Source: Liolophura sinensis
Taxonomy: Eukaryota; Mollusca; Polyplacophora; Chitonida; Chitonidae
Assembly (NCBI RefSeq): GCF_032854445.1
Contig: NC_088305.1
Location: 26,624,628 to 26,688,627, forward strand
Length of the DNA: 64,000 nt
Direction: 5' to 3'
A program made the translations under genes and the position numbers. This document shows, in pieces, positions 62,297 to 64,000 of this stretch; position 1 is the first letter of the stretch; each line of letters opens with the position of its first letter. The notes below the pieces were generated by a model, which saw only the letters and a program-made list of their open reading frames with translations, was not told the origin of the DNA and did not search any database.

Positions 62297-64000
62297 TTTA
62301 ATTTTGAGACACTTGGATAACACGTGTATCAACTGCGATTTTGATGGTGGTTTTCTCACAAATGACCTTTACAAAAGTGAGCCGTAAACACGAAATATGG
62401 TTTTCTTTCAATTCTGATAAAAAAATCCTATGATTCGATATTTTTGTCTTTTAGATGTTTTTTTTTTTTTTGCTAATGTTCTTCAGTGTGACTTGCCATT
62501 CTCCAAAAGACCGAATTGCCAGACATTTCTGTCGATACTACGGATCTTTGATTTACAGGGTTATATGACGGAGAATTCAAACAGCATCCAGGGCTGCTGT
62601 AAGTTAAGTGTACTTAGAATCACATCTGTGGTAAAACCGTAGCAGACGCAATCACATATGGACCAGGGACGCGATATCACTCGTCAAGAACCAGCCATCT
62701 GGGCCCGGTTGATCAAAACTGGTTTATGACTTAATAAATGATTTAACTATTAGGCAAGTCTTTAATTTTGTACTTAGCCTCAAAATAATTGTGTAACAGT
62801 ATGGTAAATATGAACTAAAACTGCTGATGTTATACTTTGACTTTGGAGAACTGCACTAGCTGATGAACATGACTAAAATTTTAAATATAATATTTGACTT
62901 AATGCCAGTATTAGCTAATACACTTTCGAACAACTGAACGCTGTCGTGAGAAGCAGTACTATAGAGACAGGGAAGCAGTACTAGCTTTCAAGTCTCTGTG
63001 CCAAGGTATTGTCTGTCTACGAATTTTATAGAAATCGGATGAATATCAATAATGTATACCACTAAAACTAAGTGCACAACAGCACTTTTCCATTTTCCGT
63101 TTTCCCTACAATGTCCTAGCCTTTAAAGGTACTAAGCTACTTCAACTTGAGTGGAAGTTTTCGCTAAATTTCACAATAAAAACTTTATGGATGTCAAATC
63201 AGGTGCACCTCACTTTATTGTGAAATTTAAGAAAAACACGGAACTGTAGCAGGGTAAAACGCCCAATCTTTTGCAGCATTTTGTAAGACTATACTTTATC
63301 AACAAAATCGATGTAATTGTTCTGTTACATTTTGACATAATTAAACAATCAATTATCAGTGCACTTCAACGCACTGTTAAAACTGTCCTAAAAGATACTT
63401 CGGCCCTCCTCACATTTCGTATTTTACAGTGTTCCCATGCAACTGTATGACACGAGCTTTGGTTGTAAAAGTTGGAAAGCTGATACATTGTTTTCGTCGG
63501 TTAGCTTTCATGTGCGGCGAATAAAAACTGTGTTCTCTATAAGCTATGATCGTGTATGTAAATATGATAATGTGTTGGTTATCGAATGGATAAATTCATT
63601 AATATGCTGATCAGTGGAATTGTGCTTCGTTTTTGTGAAAATGTTTGAAATATCACAACCAATATAACAAGTGCCGCACAACCACAATACACAACCACAA
63701 CTACGCGAACCACAACCAACGTGTATAAATACACGTATATGTATATTCATTACACATGAAACTAAATTTGCTAAAAGCAAAGTTATCAAATAGCATGGTG
63801 TGCCAACATTTGTGCATACACATGATAATCATTGGCTTATACATTTACTTTTGACACACATGCGTGTTTCGTTCAAGAGCTGTGTCGAATTCATTCCCTC
63901 TTTAGCCAAGACTAATGCTCAGTAGTAGCATGTGGATATGCACAACATCCGTTTTCTTTTATATAACATAGTAATTTACCATTTCACACAAATCCTGCTT

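Larger units (their letters stand above)
44461..64000. other. Upstream/intergenic region rich in minisatellites and SINE fragments
   Basis: No gene is confidently supported here. It contains SINE copies around 46300, 48035, 49012, 49531, 50120, 50583, 52000, 54337 and 54583, tandem arrays at 52255, 53083, 55800, 58046 and 60780, a TA microsatellite at 62238, and three weak exon-like segments reported separately. Unlisted stretches such as 44500-46280, 53340-54330, 56530-57130, 59310-60770 and 62300-64000 show no recognisable features beyond AT-rich sequence. Confidence 0.5.

Overview
The window is eukaryotic genomic DNA and most resembles a marine mollusc (bivalve or gastropod). The reasons are low gene density, AT-rich sequence, spliceosomal GT-AG exon boundaries, several families of short tRNA-headed retroposons (SINEs) of a type I associate with molluscan genomes, and many minisatellites. 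No bacterial operon, CRISPR array, rRNA gene or intact transposase or reverse transcriptase gene was seen. The species cannot be named from this sequence.

One protein-coding gene is supported, on the minus strand and extending off the left edge. Its first coding exon is 44217-44258 (start codon in a CpG-rich promoter-like stretch). The second is 43378-43602 and a third is 4000-4173. All visible junctions are phase 0 with good splice signals, so the exons join into a continuous 147-codon N-terminal stretch that is acidic and Pro/Ser-rich, then Gln/Tyr/Pro/Ala-rich. A separate minus-strand exon at 14763-14858 has its own ATG, an upstream in-frame stop and a phase-0 donor, and looks like an alternative first coding exon. 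The N-terminal composition recalls low-complexity leaders of RNA-binding proteins, possibly the RBMS/alan shepard family. No RRM is in view, so identity stays open.

Layout: 1-3999 is downstream intron with SINE fragments and a 19-bp minisatellite. 4174-43377 is a 39-kb intron (or an alternative upstream region) holding arrays with units of 47, 68, 77, 43 and 82 bp, a degenerate AACCAGT-rich array, SINEs of at least three families, and the alternative exon. 43378-44460 is the promoter-proximal region. 44461-64000 lies upstream of the gene and holds more SINEs and arrays with units of 56, about 27, 37, about 90 and about 62 bp. A few weak exon-like segments (24825-24989 +, 46946-47152 -, 51806-51923 -, 61936-62027 -) are listed at low confidence.

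The most unusual signals are structural: a 2021-bp array of exactly 43 indel-free 47-bp monomers; a 43-bp array split by a duplicated copy of its own flank; a 185-bp higher-order repeat; a 33-bp SINE tail insertion bracketed by a perfect 15-bp target-site duplication; and a palindrome-bearing ~90-bp satellite. I found no convincing new biochemical system; nearly all long ORFs here are artefacts of stop-poor tandem repeats or SINEs.
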